A stretch of 64,000 bases of DNA from Peribacillus asahii (GCF_003570725.1 NZ_QWVS01000059.1:1-64000), one strand, 5' to 3'. Shown: positions 19,271 through 29,106, numbered from the stretch's first letter. The notes: generated from the sequence alone by a model not told the origin. A program made the numbers and translations.

Positions 19271-19528
19271 TTAGCGTTTTGCTCTGCTTTGAGACTGTTG
19301 GTTTTGTTGTCTCACTTCTTGAGCATTTGTTTCACTTGCGAATTCTGTACCGAACTGTCCTGCTGAAGCGCTTTGTCTCGCTCCTGCATTTTGTTGAGAC
19401 TGTTGGTTTTGTTGTCTTACCTCTTGAGCATTTGTTTCACTTGCAAATTCTGTACCGAACTGTCCTGCTGAAGCATTTTGTTGTTTTACTTTAGCAACAT
19501 TTGTACCTGTTTGTGTTTTTTTAGCCAT
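19271..19528 (-). CDS. sspE: Gamma-type small acid-soluble spore protein
   Basis: An 85-residue, Gln/Ala/Ser-rich protein matching SspE, the gamma-type SASP that is stored in the spore core and degraded at germination as an amino-acid source. Two nearly identical repeats begin SASAGQFGTEFASE; the TEFASE segments are the expected GPR protease cleavage sites. The ATG at 19528 has GGAGGTGA about five bases upstream; a GTG inside the SD is rejected. Expected to be sigma-G dependent, though I could not place a clear sigma-G promoter. Confidence 0.93.
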   Translation of the reverse strand: MAKKTQTGTNVAKVKQQNASAGQFGTEFASETNAQEVRQQNQQSQQNAGARQSASAGQFGTEFASETNAQEVRQQNQQSQSRAKR

Positions 19529-19604
19529 TGAAATCACCTCCACGATAATAAGATAACCATCATCGCGGAGATTATCCTAAAAAAGAAAGAAAATAAATGA
19601 GTAA

Positions 19605-20423
<819 letters not shown>

Positions 20424-20426
20424 TCA

Positions 20427-20651
20427 ATGTATGTAGGTCGTGATATGACCGAGTTATCTATGTTACCAAAGTCAAAATGGAATCAAGATGAACTCGCTTA
20501 TTTCCATCACTCTCTTCAACAAATGGTACCTTATTTAAATCAAGAAGGACAGACTATTCATCGAGAAATTATCGAGGAAATTGAAAACCGAGGAGGACTG
20601 CATCGACAAGAGGCAGACTATACTCATGGTACCGAGGTAAAATTCGATTAA
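20427..20651 (+). CDS. yfhS: YfhS-like small protein
   Basis: A 74-residue, charged, soluble protein lying between fabL and mutY, the position and size of B. subtilis YfhS, a small protein of unknown function. It has no membrane segment or cysteine motif. It has a strong SD (AGGAG, 9-base spacing) and its own terminator. The name rests mainly on synteny and length. Confidence 0.7.
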   Translation: MYVGRDMTELSMLPKSKWNQDELAYFHHSLQQMVPYLNQEGQTIHREIIEEIENRGGLHRQEADYTHGTEVKFD

Positions 20652-20657
20652 CTCCCT

Positions 20658-20693
20658 CTAGCGTATGTGTCCAACCACATACGCTAGCTTTTT
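20658..20693. terminator. Terminator between yfhS and mutY
   Basis: CTAGCGTATGTG (20658-20669) pairs with CACATACGCTAG (20676-20687), followed by CTTTTT. It serves yfhS and perhaps the convergent mutY. Confidence 0.9.
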
Positions 20694-20708
20694 ATAAGGG
20701 GAACTTGT

Positions 20709-21827
20709 TTAATCCATCACATACGTTTGTTGATAGGACTTCCATATTTTTTGATGAGAAACAGGAAAAGCATATTGCTCTAACTCTTCCTTACTCACCC
20801 ATTTTAAATTTTGTTCTTTCATCACACTTTCTTCAATATCCGTTAAAAGACTCCCTCTATAAGCATCTATTTTCCAAACTAAATGAGAAAAGACATGGTC
20901 CAGCATAGTAAACGAATCAGATAGTTTCACGTCCGTTCTATAACTTTCTAAAAAGCTCGCTTCAAAAAAAGCACGTTTCGGCTGAATCGACGTATGCATT
21001 TCATAATTCGGAAATTCCCAAAGGTTGGCAAGAAGACCTTCTGAAGAACGTTTATGAATTAAAAACTCATCGCGTTCATTCTTCAACACGGCAGCTACAA
21101 TTGGTACATCCCGTGTCTTTTTCTTTTGAATTTTAACTGGTAATTCCGTCTGAATACCGGCAGCAAAAGCTTGACAATGTTTTTGAACAGGGCAGAGTAA
21201 GCAAGCTGGTTTTCCTGGCGTACAAATAAGAGCTCCTAGCTCCATTAACGCTTGATTAAAGGCTGAAGGATTTTCGTGAGAGATTAAAGCTCGTACAGCT
21301 TTCTCAAAGGTTTTACGTGTCTTCGGTTTTGCGATATCTTCATCAATAACTAAAATACGCGACAATACCCTCATGACATTTCCATCCACAGCCGGCTCCG
21401 GTTTTCCATAGGCAATGCTTAAAATCGCTCCTGCTGTATAAGGACCGACACCTTTTAACTTAGAAATTTCCTCCGGGCTATCCGGTACAACACTGTTATA
21501 TGTTTCTTTCACTTCTTTAACAGCACTATGCAAATTACGAACACGTGAGTAATACCCAAGCCCTTCCCACGCTTTTAAAATTTTTTCTTCATCGGCTTCC
21601 GCAAAATCGTCTAACGTCGGAAACCATTCGATAAATCGATTAAAGTATGGAATAACCGTATCCACCCTCGTCTGCTGCAACATAATTTCCGATACCCAAA
21701 CCCGATAAGGATCTTTATTTTCACGCCAAGGAAGATTTCGTTGCTCCGCTTCAAACCAATCAATTAAATCATTCTGAAATGATTCTTTATCTATATTTAA
21801 TAAAGATTGTTCAAGTTTATCATTCAC
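20709..21827 (-). CDS. mutY: Adenine DNA glycosylase MutY
   Basis: About 372 residues. The HhH-GPD glycosylase domain has helix-hairpin-helix [12 protein letters not shown] and the catalytic Asp in PAVDGNV. The 4Fe-4S ligands follow as C-x6-C-x2-C-x5-C ([17 protein letters not shown]), then a C-terminal NUDIX-like domain that reads 8-oxoG. It removes adenine mispaired with 8-oxoguanine. The start is GTG 21827 with GGAGG seven bases upstream; the in-frame ATG at 21872 lies before the SD. Length agrees with B. subtilis MutY. Confidence 0.94.
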   Translation of the reverse strand: MNDKLEQSLLNIDKESFQNDLIDWFEAEQRNLPWRENKDPYRVWVSEIMLQQTRVDTVIPYFNRFIEWFPTLDDFAEADEEKILKAWEGLGYYSRVRNLHSAVKEVKETYNSVVPDSPEEISKLKGVGPYTAGAILSIAYGKPEPAVDGNVMRVLSRILVIDEDIAKPKTRKTFEKAVRALISHENPSAFNQALMELGALICTPGKPACLLCPVQKHCQAFAAGIQTELPVKIQKKKTRDVPIVAAVLKNERDEFLIHKRSSEGLLANLWEFPNYEMHTSIQPKRAFFEASFLESYRTDVKLSDSFTMLDHVFSHLVWKIDAYRGSLLTDIEESVMKEQNLKWVSKEELEQYAFPVSHQKIWKSYQQTYVMD

Positions 21828-21974
21828 TTTCTTTCCTCCACAGATGTTAAACCCTTTTAAAAAATTGGGCATATATATAGTATAAAAACACTTCTTTCAT
21901 TGTACTATAAGCCCGTTATTTGATGCAGGATAAATAAAAATCCAATAATTGGGTAGAAGTTAAACTATATTCGT

Positions 21975-22003
21975 TTGGTGGATGAACAAAAATAAGTTAT
22001 GAT
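21975..22003 (+). promoter_or_regulatory. Probable sigma-A promoter of yfhP
   Basis: TTGGTG (21975-21980), a 17-base spacer and TATGAT (21998-22003), 33 bp before the yfhP start codon. Confidence 0.6.
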
Positions 22004-22035
22004 GATACTATCTAAGGCTTAAGGAGGTCTCACGT

Positions 22036-23013
22036 TTGGATACCGGCACTCACTTTGTTATGGGAATTGCACTTGGAGGACTCGCAACTCTAGATCCAGT
22101 TGTAATAGACGGTTCTAGCACGGCTCAAGCAGTGCTTATAGGTACCATTTTAGGTTCCCAAGCTCCTGATATTGATACTATTCTTAAATTACGCAATAAT
22201 GCAATCTACATAAGAAATCATCGTGGAATTACTCACTCAATCCCTGCTGTTTTGCTATGGCCAATTGCGATTAGCACTGTTATCTTTGCCTTCTTACCTC
22301 AAGCCGACTTTCTTCATTTATGGCTTTGGACATTTCTAGCTGTTTTTCTTCATGTTTTTGTCGATATTTTTAATGCCTATGGTACACAAGCACTTAGACC
22401 GATTTCCAAAAGGTGGGTGGCTCTTGGTGTCATTAATACGTTTGATCCCTTTATCTTTGGCATTCATGTAGTGGGGTTAATTTTATGGGGCTTCCATCTC
22501 CCTCCCGGTAGTCTATTTCTCACTATGTATGGCATTATTATTTTGTATTATATTACCCGTTTCAGAGAACAAGCTTTAGTCAAGCGAGCTGTTCGCCAAC
22601 AAATTCCAAATTGCCATAAAATCGTACTATCGCCTACTATGCGGTTTCGACGCTGGAAAATCGCGGTGATGACCGACAAGAAATTTCATGTTGCTCGTGC
22701 AGAAAATGGGCAAGTGATTATTCTTGATACATTTGACCGAATTCCACTCCCAAATAGTGAAGTATTAGAAGCCGCAAAACATGATGTGAATTTAGCTGCC
22801 TTCCTTTCTTTCTCTCCTATTTATCGTTGGGAAATTGAAAAGACGGAGCACTATTACGCAGTTCGTTTTATCGATTTGCGTTATCGAAGTAATGGCTATT
22901 ACCCTTTCGTCGCTGTCGTTCATCTCGATTACAACTTAAATATTTTGAATTCCTATACAGGTTGGATTTTTAGTGAAGCTAAACTGCAAAAGAAATTAAA
23001 CATTATCTTATAG
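22036..23013 (+). CDS. yfhP: YfhP, membrane-bound metal-dependent hydrolase family
   Basis: A 325-residue YdjM/DUF457-type membrane protein with conserved His/Asp clusters near the N-terminus (TGTHF, QAPDIDT, NHRGITHS) and several helices to about residue 175. A soluble C-terminal domain follows. The family is annotated as membrane-bound metal-dependent hydrolases; B. subtilis YfhP has been linked to control of the adjacent yfh genes, which I cannot verify here. It starts at TTG with AAGGAGG at a 9-base spacing. Confidence 0.88.
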   Translation: MDTGTHFVMGIALGGLATLDPVVIDGSSTAQAVLIGTILGSQAPDIDTILKLRNNAIYIRNHRGITHSIPAVLLWPIAISTVIFAFLPQADFLHLWLWTFLAVFLHVFVDIFNAYGTQALRPISKRWVALGVINTFDPFIFGIHVVGLILWGFHLPPGSLFLTMYGIIILYYITRFREQALVKRAVRQQIPNCHKIVLSPTMRFRRWKIAVMTDKKFHVARAENGQVIILDTFDRIPLPNSEVLEAAKHDVNLAAFLSFSPIYRWEIEKTEHYYAVRFIDLRYRSNGYYPFVAVVHLDYNLNILNSYTGWIFSEAKLQKKLNIIL

Positions 23014-23113
23014 CAGATTGGGCATTTGAAGTTCAGCTCATTGAACCAGTAGACTATGTTATAGAATGCTGTTGGGTTTTAACCCATTTTTTGATGAACC
23101 ATATAATTTACAA

Positions 23114-23155
23114 AAAAAGCTGAAGGCACCAGTAATTCCGTGCCTTCAGCTTTTT
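23114..23155. terminator. Bidirectional terminator between yfhP and yfhJ
   Basis: AAAAAGCTGAAGGCA (23114-23128) pairs with TGCCTTCAGCTTTTT (23141-23155), a 15-bp perfect stem between convergent genes. Confidence 0.93.
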
Positions 23156-23420
23156 AATGAAGTGAATCCGAATTTCGTAACAAATGTCGATATTTAGGGT
23201 TTTGAGCAACAAATTCATGAAACTTTTCACCATACCGATTGATCCAATTATTTACCACTCGAAACGTCATCTCTTTTCCAGCATATTCATGTCCTGCCTT
23301 AGCATAGGTTGATTCAAAATCTTCCCATAATAATTCAACCCACGTTAACGCTTGTTCATAAGATATTTGCGTATTTTTTTCTAACAGTTTTTTCGTTAAT
23401 TTTTCATGGTAATCCTTCAT
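23154..23420 (-). CDS. yfhJ: YfhJ, WVELL-motif protein
   Basis: An 88-residue soluble protein with the WVELLWEDF motif (about residues 27-35) that defines the YfhJ/WVELL family of sporulating Bacillus. The function is unknown. The ATG at 23420 follows GAGGTGA at good spacing; the GTG within the SD is rejected. It is divergent from sspK, as in B. subtilis. Confidence 0.88.
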   Translation of the reverse strand: MKDYHEKLTKKLLEKNTQISYEQALTWVELLWEDFESTYAKAGHEYAGKEMTFRVVNNWINRYGEKFHEFVAQNPKYRHLLRNSDSLH

Positions 23421-23530
23421 TAATCTCACCTCATTGCCAATATTTTTGTGTCATTTCTCCTCTGACGACGATTCATACTAGTAGTACGCGGAAACGCGTT
23501 TTTCATTTTAACGATTTGGAGGGAACATAA

Positions 23531-23686
23531 TTGCGAAATAAAGAAAAAGGTTTTCCAAACCAAAATAACAACAAATTTCAAGGAGAGCCCCGGGCTAAAC
23601 CCGAGTTTTCTTCCAAACGTGCTGATGGATCCATCAATACTCATCCACAGGAACGCATGAGAGCCTCTAACAAGCGAAATTCTTAA
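23531..23686 (+). CDS. sspK: Small acid-soluble spore protein K
   Basis: A 51-residue basic protein starting at TTG with GGAGG eight bases upstream. It contains the SspK signatures [16 protein letters not shown] and [12 protein letters not shown] minor SASP of the spore core, made in the forespore. The frame is short and has no ATG start. A CATTTTA at 23504-23510 could be a sigma-G minus-10, but a matching minus-35 is weak. Confidence 0.93.
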   Translation: MRNKEKGFPNQNNNKFQGEPRAKPEFSSKRADGSINTHPQERMRASNKRNS

Positions 23687-23841
23687 ATTTTAGGATTCTG
23701 GATTAGTTTATGACAAACCAGCGTTTTAAAGTTCCAATTTAAAACCCTAAACATACATGATCACAAATTAATGGTCAAACGAAAGAAACATAAAACCTCA
23801 TTAGTCTAAAACGAATGACTAGGAAGGAATCGTAACTGATA

Positions 23842-23875
23842 GAAGGAGTGGATTCCTCCACTCCTTCACTTCTTT
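23842..23875. terminator. Probable terminator between sspK and yfhH
   Basis: GAAGGAGTGGA (23842-23852) pairs with TCCACTCCTTC (23857-23867), an 11-bp stem with a T-rich tail, between convergent genes. It is the only structure seen in the 213-bp gap. Confidence 0.6.
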
Positions 23876-23899
23876 TACAATGAACAGACAATACCAATT

Positions 23900-24211
23900 T
23901 TATTTCAACATAGAAATGGGCAAAGCCTCTTCTTTCCCAGTGCCGCCTAGGCGATAACCCCATGCAAAAACACCATTCATATAATCAATTTTAAAATAAA
24001 CACCAGGGTCTCCTTCAATTTGATAAATTTCCCCCGGTTTAAAATCATCTGGATTTAATAAATAGGCTTTCGCCATAGTTGCTTTTCTTTCTAATACGGC
24101 ATACTCATTTTCCATGCCTAACTGCTCCGCTTTTCGAGCCTTTTCAGTCAATTTTGCAATTTCTTGCTGCAATTCATATGGTGACATCAAGCTGTATCTT
24201 ACATCATTCAT
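23900..24211 (-). CDS. yfhH: YfhH family protein (DUF1811)
   Basis: A 103-residue protein matching YfhH: an N-terminal helical hairpin starting MSPYELQQEI, then a small beta-barrel-like domain with PGEIYQIEGDPG and an FAWGYRLGG segment. The function is unknown. It lies about 70 bp downstream of recX on the same strand, as in B. subtilis, so the two may be cotranscribed. Confidence 0.87.
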   Translation of the reverse strand: MNDVRYSLMSPYELQQEIAKLTEKARKAEQLGMENEYAVLERKATMAKAYLLNPDDFKPGEIYQIEGDPGVYFKIDYMNGVFAWGYRLGGTGKEEALPISMLK

Positions 24212-24280
24212 CTATATGACCCCTTAATTATTGAATTCGTTCCATTCCATATTAACGAAAAAATTAACGTTTGGCTATTT

Positions 24281-25078
24281 TTACTCGCCTTCTAATTCGT
24301 TTAAATAACGCTCAATTAATTCAAGCGAAAAACCTTTACGAAATAACGCTTGCTTAACCTTTTGTTGAAATAAAAAGCCTTCATAAGCGCGGTAGCGACG
24401 AATGATTTTTTCCGCCTGATAGCATAAAGAATCCCACTCTTCTTGCTCATCCTTTTCAATCGTTACGCCTTCTAGGGCAACGACAATCACATCGCGTGAA
24501 AATCCTTTGCGGCTTAACATATGCTCAAGCTTTTGGTGCAAAGCCCGTTCTGAAATAGCTTTTTCCTTTTTGATTGATTTATTAGCTAAATGCCTAGCAT
24601 GGTCAATTTGTACATCAAAGGGATACTCTAGAAGCGCTTGTTGAATCAATAGATCACTAATTCCCTTTTCCTTTAACTCACGCTGAAGTACGATTGGTCC
24701 TTTATTGCCGCCATTTACATGCGTACGTACATAAGCTTTAGCAAAGTCTAAATCATTTAGATAATTGTATTGATAAAGCTTATGAATCGTTTCATGAATA
24801 ATCGGCTCCTCAATTCCTTTCTGCTTTAAATATAAACGAATCTCCTCTTCAGAGCGCATGCGGTACGATAAATATCCTAAAGCATCTATAAACGATTTTT
24901 GAATATTATCATGAAATTGAATTTGACTTAATAATAACGCATCAATTTCTTTTCCTTTTTTTAATTGAAACTTTAACAGAACATCTTCATCAACACTAAA
25001 CGAATACTGTTCATCTATAAAGATATTATAGCGATCCGTTCGCTTTGTTTGAGTGGTTATTTTCGTAATTGTTGGCAT
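24281..25078 (-). CDS. recX: Recombination regulator RecX
   Basis: About 265 residues with the three-helix RecX repeats that bind in the RecA filament groove and modulate RecA. Family marks include LGYLSYRMRSEEEI, YLNDLDFAKAYVR and LSRKGFSRDVI. Longer than E. coli RecX but usual for Bacillus. Two adjacent ATGs (25081 and 25078) follow AGGGGGG; the second gives MPTITKI, like its B. subtilis homologue. The gene is divergent from yfhF. Confidence 0.92.
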   Translation of the reverse strand: MPTITKITTQTKRTDRYNIFIDEQYSFSVDEDVLLKFQLKKGKEIDALLLSQIQFHDNIQKSFIDALGYLSYRMRSEEEIRLYLKQKGIEEPIIHETIHKLYQYNYLNDLDFAKAYVRTHVNGGNKGPIVLQRELKEKGISDLLIQQALLEYPFDVQIDHARHLANKSIKKEKAISERALHQKLEHMLSRKGFSRDVIVVALEGVTIEKDEQEEWDSLCYQAEKIIRRYRAYEGFLFQQKVKQALFRKGFSLELIERYLNELEGE

Positions 25079-25188
25079 CATACACACCCCCCTTTTACTT
25101 TACCACATTCAATCGTCGCTTTCGCTTTCAAAAGACTCCTATTCCATGATAAGGTTAGCTCAAATCCTCTTAAAAGGAAGTGTTTGCC

Positions 25189-26094
25189 GTGAATATTGCC
25201 ATTGCAGGTGGAACAGGATTTGTTGGAACTGCCCTTGTGGACGAATTAATAAAAGCACATCACACTGTGTTTATCCTTACTAGGCATCCTGAAAAATATC
25301 ACAATCAAAGTCGGGTTCACTATATTGGCTGGCTTTATGAGGGAGCTCGCCCCGAAAATGCATTGAACAATCTGGATGTAGTTATTAATTTAGCTGGCGA
25401 ATCTTTAAACAGCGGACGTTGGACAGCCAAGCGTAAGCAGAAAATTACGGAAAGCCGACTGACTGCCACAAAAGAAATGAATCGGATTCTGGCCGCCTGC
25501 ACACATAAACCTTCTGTTGTTATTAACGCGAGTGCAATTGGTGTATATGGAGTGTCTGATCAATTAACCTTCTCTGAAACAACAGAATCTATTGGGGAGG
25601 ACTTTCTAGCACAAACGGTTAAGCTATGGGAACACGAAGCACTTCGCTCTAAGATATACAGCAATCGAGTTGTCCTAGCTCGATTCGGTTTAATTCTCGA
25701 TCAACAAGGCGGGGCACTGCCAACGATGGTATTACCGTACAAGCTAATGGCTGGCGGCACAATAGGACGCGGAACTCAATGGCTCTCATGGATTCATATC
25801 CAAGATGTCATTCGTGGAATTCTTTTTTGCATCGACCAACCTAAAATCTCTGGTCCCGTCAATTTTACCTCTCCAGAACCAACTCAAATGAAACCATTCG
25901 GGCAAATGATTAGTTCTATCACCCATCGTCCACATTGGCTTCCTATACCGTCATTCGCACTTAAACTGGCTTTAGGTGAAATGAGCATGCTTGTTTTAGA
26001 AGGACAACGTGTACAACCAACTAAACTATTGCATCACCATTTTTCATTTTCTTACCCAACTTTAAAACAAGCCTTAACTGACCTTTTAACATAA
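25189..26094 (+). CDS. yfhF: YfhF, NAD-dependent epimerase-like SDR (TIGR01777 type)
   Basis: About 301 residues. It has the Rossmann glycine motif GGTGFVG at the N-terminus and the family segments NLAGESL, ASAIGVYG and SWIHIQDV. This is the SDR39U1/YfcH-type epimerase family, whose substrate is not known. The GTG at 25189 follows AAGGAAG by eight bases and is preferred to the GTG at 25180. The stop codon overlaps the left end of repeat copy B. Next to recX and yfhE, as in B. subtilis. Confidence 0.88.
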   Translation: MNIAIAGGTGFVGTALVDELIKAHHTVFILTRHPEKYHNQSRVHYIGWLYEGARPENALNNLDVVINLAGESLNSGRWTAKRKQKITESRLTATKEMNRILAACTHKPSVVINASAIGVYGVSDQLTFSETTESIGEDFLAQTVKLWEHEALRSKIYSNRVVLARFGLILDQQGGALPTMVLPYKLMAGGTIGRGTQWLSWIHIQDVIRGILFCIDQPKISGPVNFTSPEPTQMKPFGQMISSITHRPHWLPIPSFALKLALGEMSMLVLEGQRVQPTKLLHHHFSFSYPTLKQALTDLLT

Positions 26095-26206
26095 TAAAGT
26101 GAAACTTCCATTAGCGGGGGTTTTCCTTCATCCCCCACCTACCTTCTTTGGTTCCTTATAAGGTTGAGGTGAAGTTCTTACTGCCCATTAAGTGCGGGAT
26201 AAAGTT
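26094..26206 (+). repeat. Dispersed repeat, copy B
   Basis: 113 bp starting ATAAAGTGAAACTTCCATTA and ending TTACTGCCCATTAAGTGCGG followed by GATAAAGTT. Its first base is the last base of the yfhF stop codon. It contains a GGGGG..CCCCC inner inverted repeat. Same family as copies A, C, D and E. Confidence 0.7.
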
Positions 26207-26284
26207 AAAAGAAAAAAATTCCTGATGTATGTTTAGTTCATTTAAGGAAAAAATATAAATATTACCAAAATAGGAGATGATTAA

Positions 26285-26410
26285 ATGGCCAATAAAAAAC
26301 ATGAAAAATTAAAAACAAATTTAACTAGTACACAAGCCGTACTATACTCACGTGAATTTAAAAGCGCAGATCGTGCAGGCGGATTCACGGATAAGAGAGG
26401 TCGTCGTTAA
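26285..26410 (+). CDS. yfhE: YfhE family small protein
   Basis: A 41-residue, strongly basic protein with the core LYSREFKSADRAGG. It resembles the tiny YfhE proteins of Bacillus and lies between yfhF and yfhD, as in B. subtilis. The SD AGGAGATG precedes the ATG. Its function is unknown, possibly a spore-associated minor protein. Confidence 0.8.
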   Translation: MANKKHEKLKTNLTSTQAVLYSREFKSADRAGGFTDKRGRR

Positions 26411-26440
26411 CATCTAATCATCCTGATAGGAGGTACTTCA

Positions 26441-26623
26441 ATGGGACAAAACCATAAACCTATTAAACGGAATAAAAACAACCAAGGACCATCACAATTT
26501 GAGAAAAACTTACAAAGTGATGGAATTGATGTGGAATACTCAGCAGAATTAGCAGATGCAGATGATTTAGAGGCACAAGCACGAGCAAATGCAGCTGATC
26601 AACGCGCCAAAAGAAATAAATAA
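26441..26623 (+). CDS. yfhD: YfhD family small protein
   Basis: A 60-residue hydrophilic protein with a basic N-terminus and an acidic middle (DVEYSAELADADD) ending in an Ala/Arg/Lys-rich stretch, matching the YfhD family. It lies 30 bp after yfhE and is probably cotranscribed with it. The SD AGGAGG is well spaced. Function unknown. Confidence 0.85.
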   Translation: MGQNHKPIKRNKNNQGPSQFEKNLQSDGIDVEYSAELADADDLEAQARANAADQRAKRNK

Positions 26624-26806
26624 TATATAAAAGGCTTGCATAGAATCAATATGGGGCTGTCCCAAAAGTCATAAAAAAGGGCTTCCGGGGCAGCCTCTCC
26701 GTTTAGCTGAACAATCATTCTCCTCAGATCATTACGTTTTGCCTTTGTTAAAGGACAAAAACTGGGAAATATTAAAGAATAGAGCTCTTCACTTTTACAC
26801 ACAGGT

Positions 26807-26976
26807 TTATCCACAGAACTGTTAGTATTGTGGATATATTCTGAAAATATAGATAAATAATGAGCTGTAATTTCCATTTTACCAACATCATAATTATGGA
26901 AATTATGGATAACTTCGTGGATATTGTGGATAAACTCTACCGTTCATTTGTATCCCTTTATTTCTTTTGTGGATAA
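26807..26976. promoter_or_regulatory. Cluster of DnaA boxes
   Basis: Within 170 bp there are three perfect DnaA boxes: TTATCCACA at 26807-26815 (+), and its complement TGTGGATAA at 26925-26933 and 26968-26976 (-). Three near matches sit at 26829-26837, 26904-26912 and 26916-26924. The region is AT-rich and gene-free (26624-27068). No dnaA, dnaN or rep gene is near. It may act as a DnaA-titrating or regulatory cluster like those mapped in B. subtilis. The left part (26651-26700) carries a GGGGCTGTCCC inverted repeat reminiscent of insertion-sequence ends. Confidence 0.65.
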
Positions 26977-27025
26977 TTTTTCGAAGTACCTTTATGGGAA
27001 ATAAATTTTAAGTTACTTATGCGAA

Positions 27026-27060
27026 ACAAAAAACTTTCCAAGTTGCGTTACTTGGAAAGC
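27026..27060 (-). terminator. Terminator of the small gene at 27.1 kb
   Basis: CTTTCCAAGT (27034-27043) pairs with ACTTGGAAAG (27050-27059), followed on the minus strand by TTTTTTG. Confidence 0.88.
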
Positions 27061-27068
27061 TTTGAGCT

Positions 27069-27257
27069 TTAACTAATTAATTCGACTAAAGAATCAATCC
27101 TAATCCATATTTTCCTTAAACGATACTCATGTGCTTTCTCAAAAATTAACTTATTAGCTGCTTCATAATCCGTTTCTGCCTCTACTAGGCTGCGCCCTTC
27201 TAAAAACGTATTTTCATCAAAAAAAGCATGCCAACTAATTTTAAATAACTTATTCAC
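27069..27257 (-). CDS. Small protein of unknown function
   Basis: A 62-residue acidic soluble protein starting at GTG with GGGGG six bases upstream and followed closely by a good terminator, which supports a real gene. It has an aromatic N-terminal strand (FKISWHAFF), a helical middle and an IWIRIDSLV strand. I do not recognise a family. Confidence 0.55.
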   Translation of the reverse strand: MNKLFKISWHAFFDENTFLEGRSLVEAETDYEAANKLIFEKAHEYRLRKIWIRIDSLVELIS

Positions 27258-27479
27258 CTTATTCCCCCGCTTCTACCCTCTATACTAGCACCTTATTTAT
27301 AGTATTTATCGGTTGCTCCCTTCAATATTTAAAGAAATCTACCAGATTATCTAGGAAATTTAACATAGTACAAAAAACCTTAAACCTTTCGTAAATCATA
27401 AAGATATCTATATAAATCCAAATTCATTTTCTAACATGCCCCCAATTTAGAAGTCCCCCTCTTTTCTACAACTCAAAAA

Positions 27480-27509
27480 TTTACATTCCTATGACGATAT
27501 GTGTACAAT
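27480..27509 (+). promoter_or_regulatory. Promoter of the LysR regulator gene
   Basis: TTTACA (27480-27485), an 18-base spacer and TACAAT (27504-27509), 38 bp before the start codon. The rest of the 289-bp gap shows nothing clear. Confidence 0.55.
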
Positions 27510-27546
27510 AAGAAATGATTGACCTAAAGAAAAGCAGGTGACGGCA

Positions 27547-28446
27547 TTGGATATCAAACATTTACAGTACTTTATTCAAGTAACACACTTCAATAGCTTT
27601 ACTAAAGCCGCCGAACATTTATACATTACTCAGCCTACGATTAGCAAAATGATTAAAAACCTTGAAACCGAATTAGGTGTAGAACTTTTTGATCGCTCAC
27701 GTAAGCAATTAACACTTACCGATGCCGGACGAGTCGTACTCGAACAAGCAAAATTAATCGATAAGGCATTTAGCAATTTAGAAACAGAAATGGAATATCT
27801 ATCGGGCTTGAAAAAAGGACATATTCGACTAGGATTACCCCCAATTATCGATGCTTCCTTTTTCCCAAAAATTATCGGCCGCTTTCATGAGGAGTATCCA
27901 AATATTACACTCCAATTAATAGAAGATGGTTCGAAGAAAATACAAGAGGCTGTAGAAAATGATTTACTTGATATCGGTGTAATTGCTTTCCCTACTAATA
28001 CTGAGCTTTTTCACTCTTTTGCATTTTTAGAAGAAGATATTCGATTAATCCTCCATCCGGAACATCCACTAGCTCAAACTGAAGAAGTTGATTTAGGAGC
28101 TCTGGCTCAAGAGGACTTTATTCTTTTTAATAAGGAATTCATACTGCGTGACCTTGTCGTCTCCTCCTGTGAGGCAGCTGGCTTTACCCCTCGTGTTATG
28201 TCAGAGAGTTCACGTTGGGACTTTCTTGAGGAGATGGTAGCCTGCAAACTAGGTATTACACTATTACCCGAAAGTCTATGCAGTCACTTACAAAATGACG
28301 TTTGTTCTGTAAAAGTCATTAACCCATCTATAAAGTGGAAGCTAGGAGTCATTTGGAGTAAAAATCGTCATCTATCCTTTGCAGCTAAAGAATGGCTGCG
28401 CTTTGCAAAACAAGTATTAATCGAGCCAAAGCTAGATACAGATTAA
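27547..28446 (+). CDS. LysR-family transcriptional regulator
   Basis: About 299 residues. The N-terminal winged HTH (MDIKHLQYFIQV through about residue 60, with TKAAEHLYITQPTISK) is followed by a type-2 periplasmic-binding-like effector domain. The start is taken as TTG 27547 after AGGTG, giving the usual LysR N-terminus; a GTG at 27538 lies in the SD. It is somewhat similar to the CidR/YwbI group, but no target operon (cid/lrg type) is adjacent, so the effector and targets are unknown. Confidence 0.85.
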   Translation: MDIKHLQYFIQVTHFNSFTKAAEHLYITQPTISKMIKNLETELGVELFDRSRKQLTLTDAGRVVLEQAKLIDKAFSNLETEMEYLSGLKKGHIRLGLPPIIDASFFPKIIGRFHEEYPNITLQLIEDGSKKIQEAVENDLLDIGVIAFPTNTELFHSFAFLEEDIRLILHPEHPLAQTEEVDLGALAQEDFILFNKEFILRDLVVSSCEAAGFTPRVMSESSRWDFLEEMVACKLGITLLPESLCSHLQNDVCSVKVINPSIKWKLGVIWSKNRHLSFAAKEWLRFAKQVLIEPKLDTD

Positions 28447-28619
28447 TCTTCCTTTCAAATCTATGAATGGACTATTCATCAAACCTGAACCATAGATAAA
28501 AGCTATAGTTATAATGAATTATAACCATTTTACTTTCTATAGAAGCAGGAGTAGACTGTTTATGAATATAAGCATTGTGAAATTGGAACCTATTTTTTCA
28601 TAGTACGAAAGGAGATATT

Positions 28620-28991
28620 ATGGTCACTTTATCAAGTGTAGATGAGTTGCAAACAACCGAAGAGGCCCTGGAGAAAATTAAAAATTCTTACCCCGAGTTA
28701 TTTAAGAAATTACTCCATATCGTTGGCTTAACACGCGCTTTTCAATTTAAGTATCAATATATGGGCTGTTTGATTATGGACGAGGACGCAAGCGAATTTA
28801 CCCCTGAATTTGTAATGCCCTCTGTCATTAGTCTATATAAAGAAGAAATACAAAAATTAAAAGATGATCCAGATATCCATATTTTACAAAAAACTTTCGT
28901 TGACTATGAAACAATTGGATATGCCAAAATAAGCATGTTGGTGCTTGGACAAAGCCCTGAATCGCTTCTCGGTGCTTCATACATTAAATAA
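28620..28991 (+). CDS. Hypothetical protein
   Basis: A 123-residue soluble, mixed helical protein with an acidic bias and no signal peptide or membrane segment. A good SD (AAAGGAG) precedes the ATG and a terminator hairpin follows. It sits 170 bp after the LysR gene with an AT-rich gap between. No family recognised. Confidence 0.6.
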   Translation: MVTLSSVDELQTTEEALEKIKNSYPELFKKLLHIVGLTRAFQFKYQYMGCLIMDEDASEFTPEFVMPSVISLYKEEIQKLKDDPDIHILQKTFVDYETIGYAKISMLVLGQSPESLLGASYIK

Positions 28992-29011
28992 ATTACCCCT
29001 TACTTGTTCCC

Positions 29012-29047
29012 AGAACCCTCTTCTGATTTCAGAAGAGGGTTCGTTCT
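29012..29047 (+). terminator. Terminator-like hairpin
   Basis: GAACCCTCTTCT (29013-29024) pairs with AGAAGAGGGTTC (29031-29042), a 12-bp stem; the following T-run is poor. Confidence 0.7.
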
Positions 29048-29064
29048 ATATTATCCAACTAAAC

Positions 29065-29106
29065 ATAAAAACAACAATCCCTTTAATTAGAGATTGCTGT
29101 TTTTAT
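29065..29106. terminator. Terminator of the AI-2E-type permease gene
   Basis: AAAAACA..CAATC (29067-29079) pairs with GATTGCTGTTTTT (29092-29104). A and T runs are present on both sides, so it can serve both converging genes. Confidence 0.8.

Noticed and set aside
26599-26877. 92-codon minus-strand frame overlapping yfhD and the first DnaA boxes
   Set aside because: No SD, overlaps the end of yfhD, and only a short stretch (LTKAKRNDLRRM) looks protein-like; more likely a relic or chance frame.
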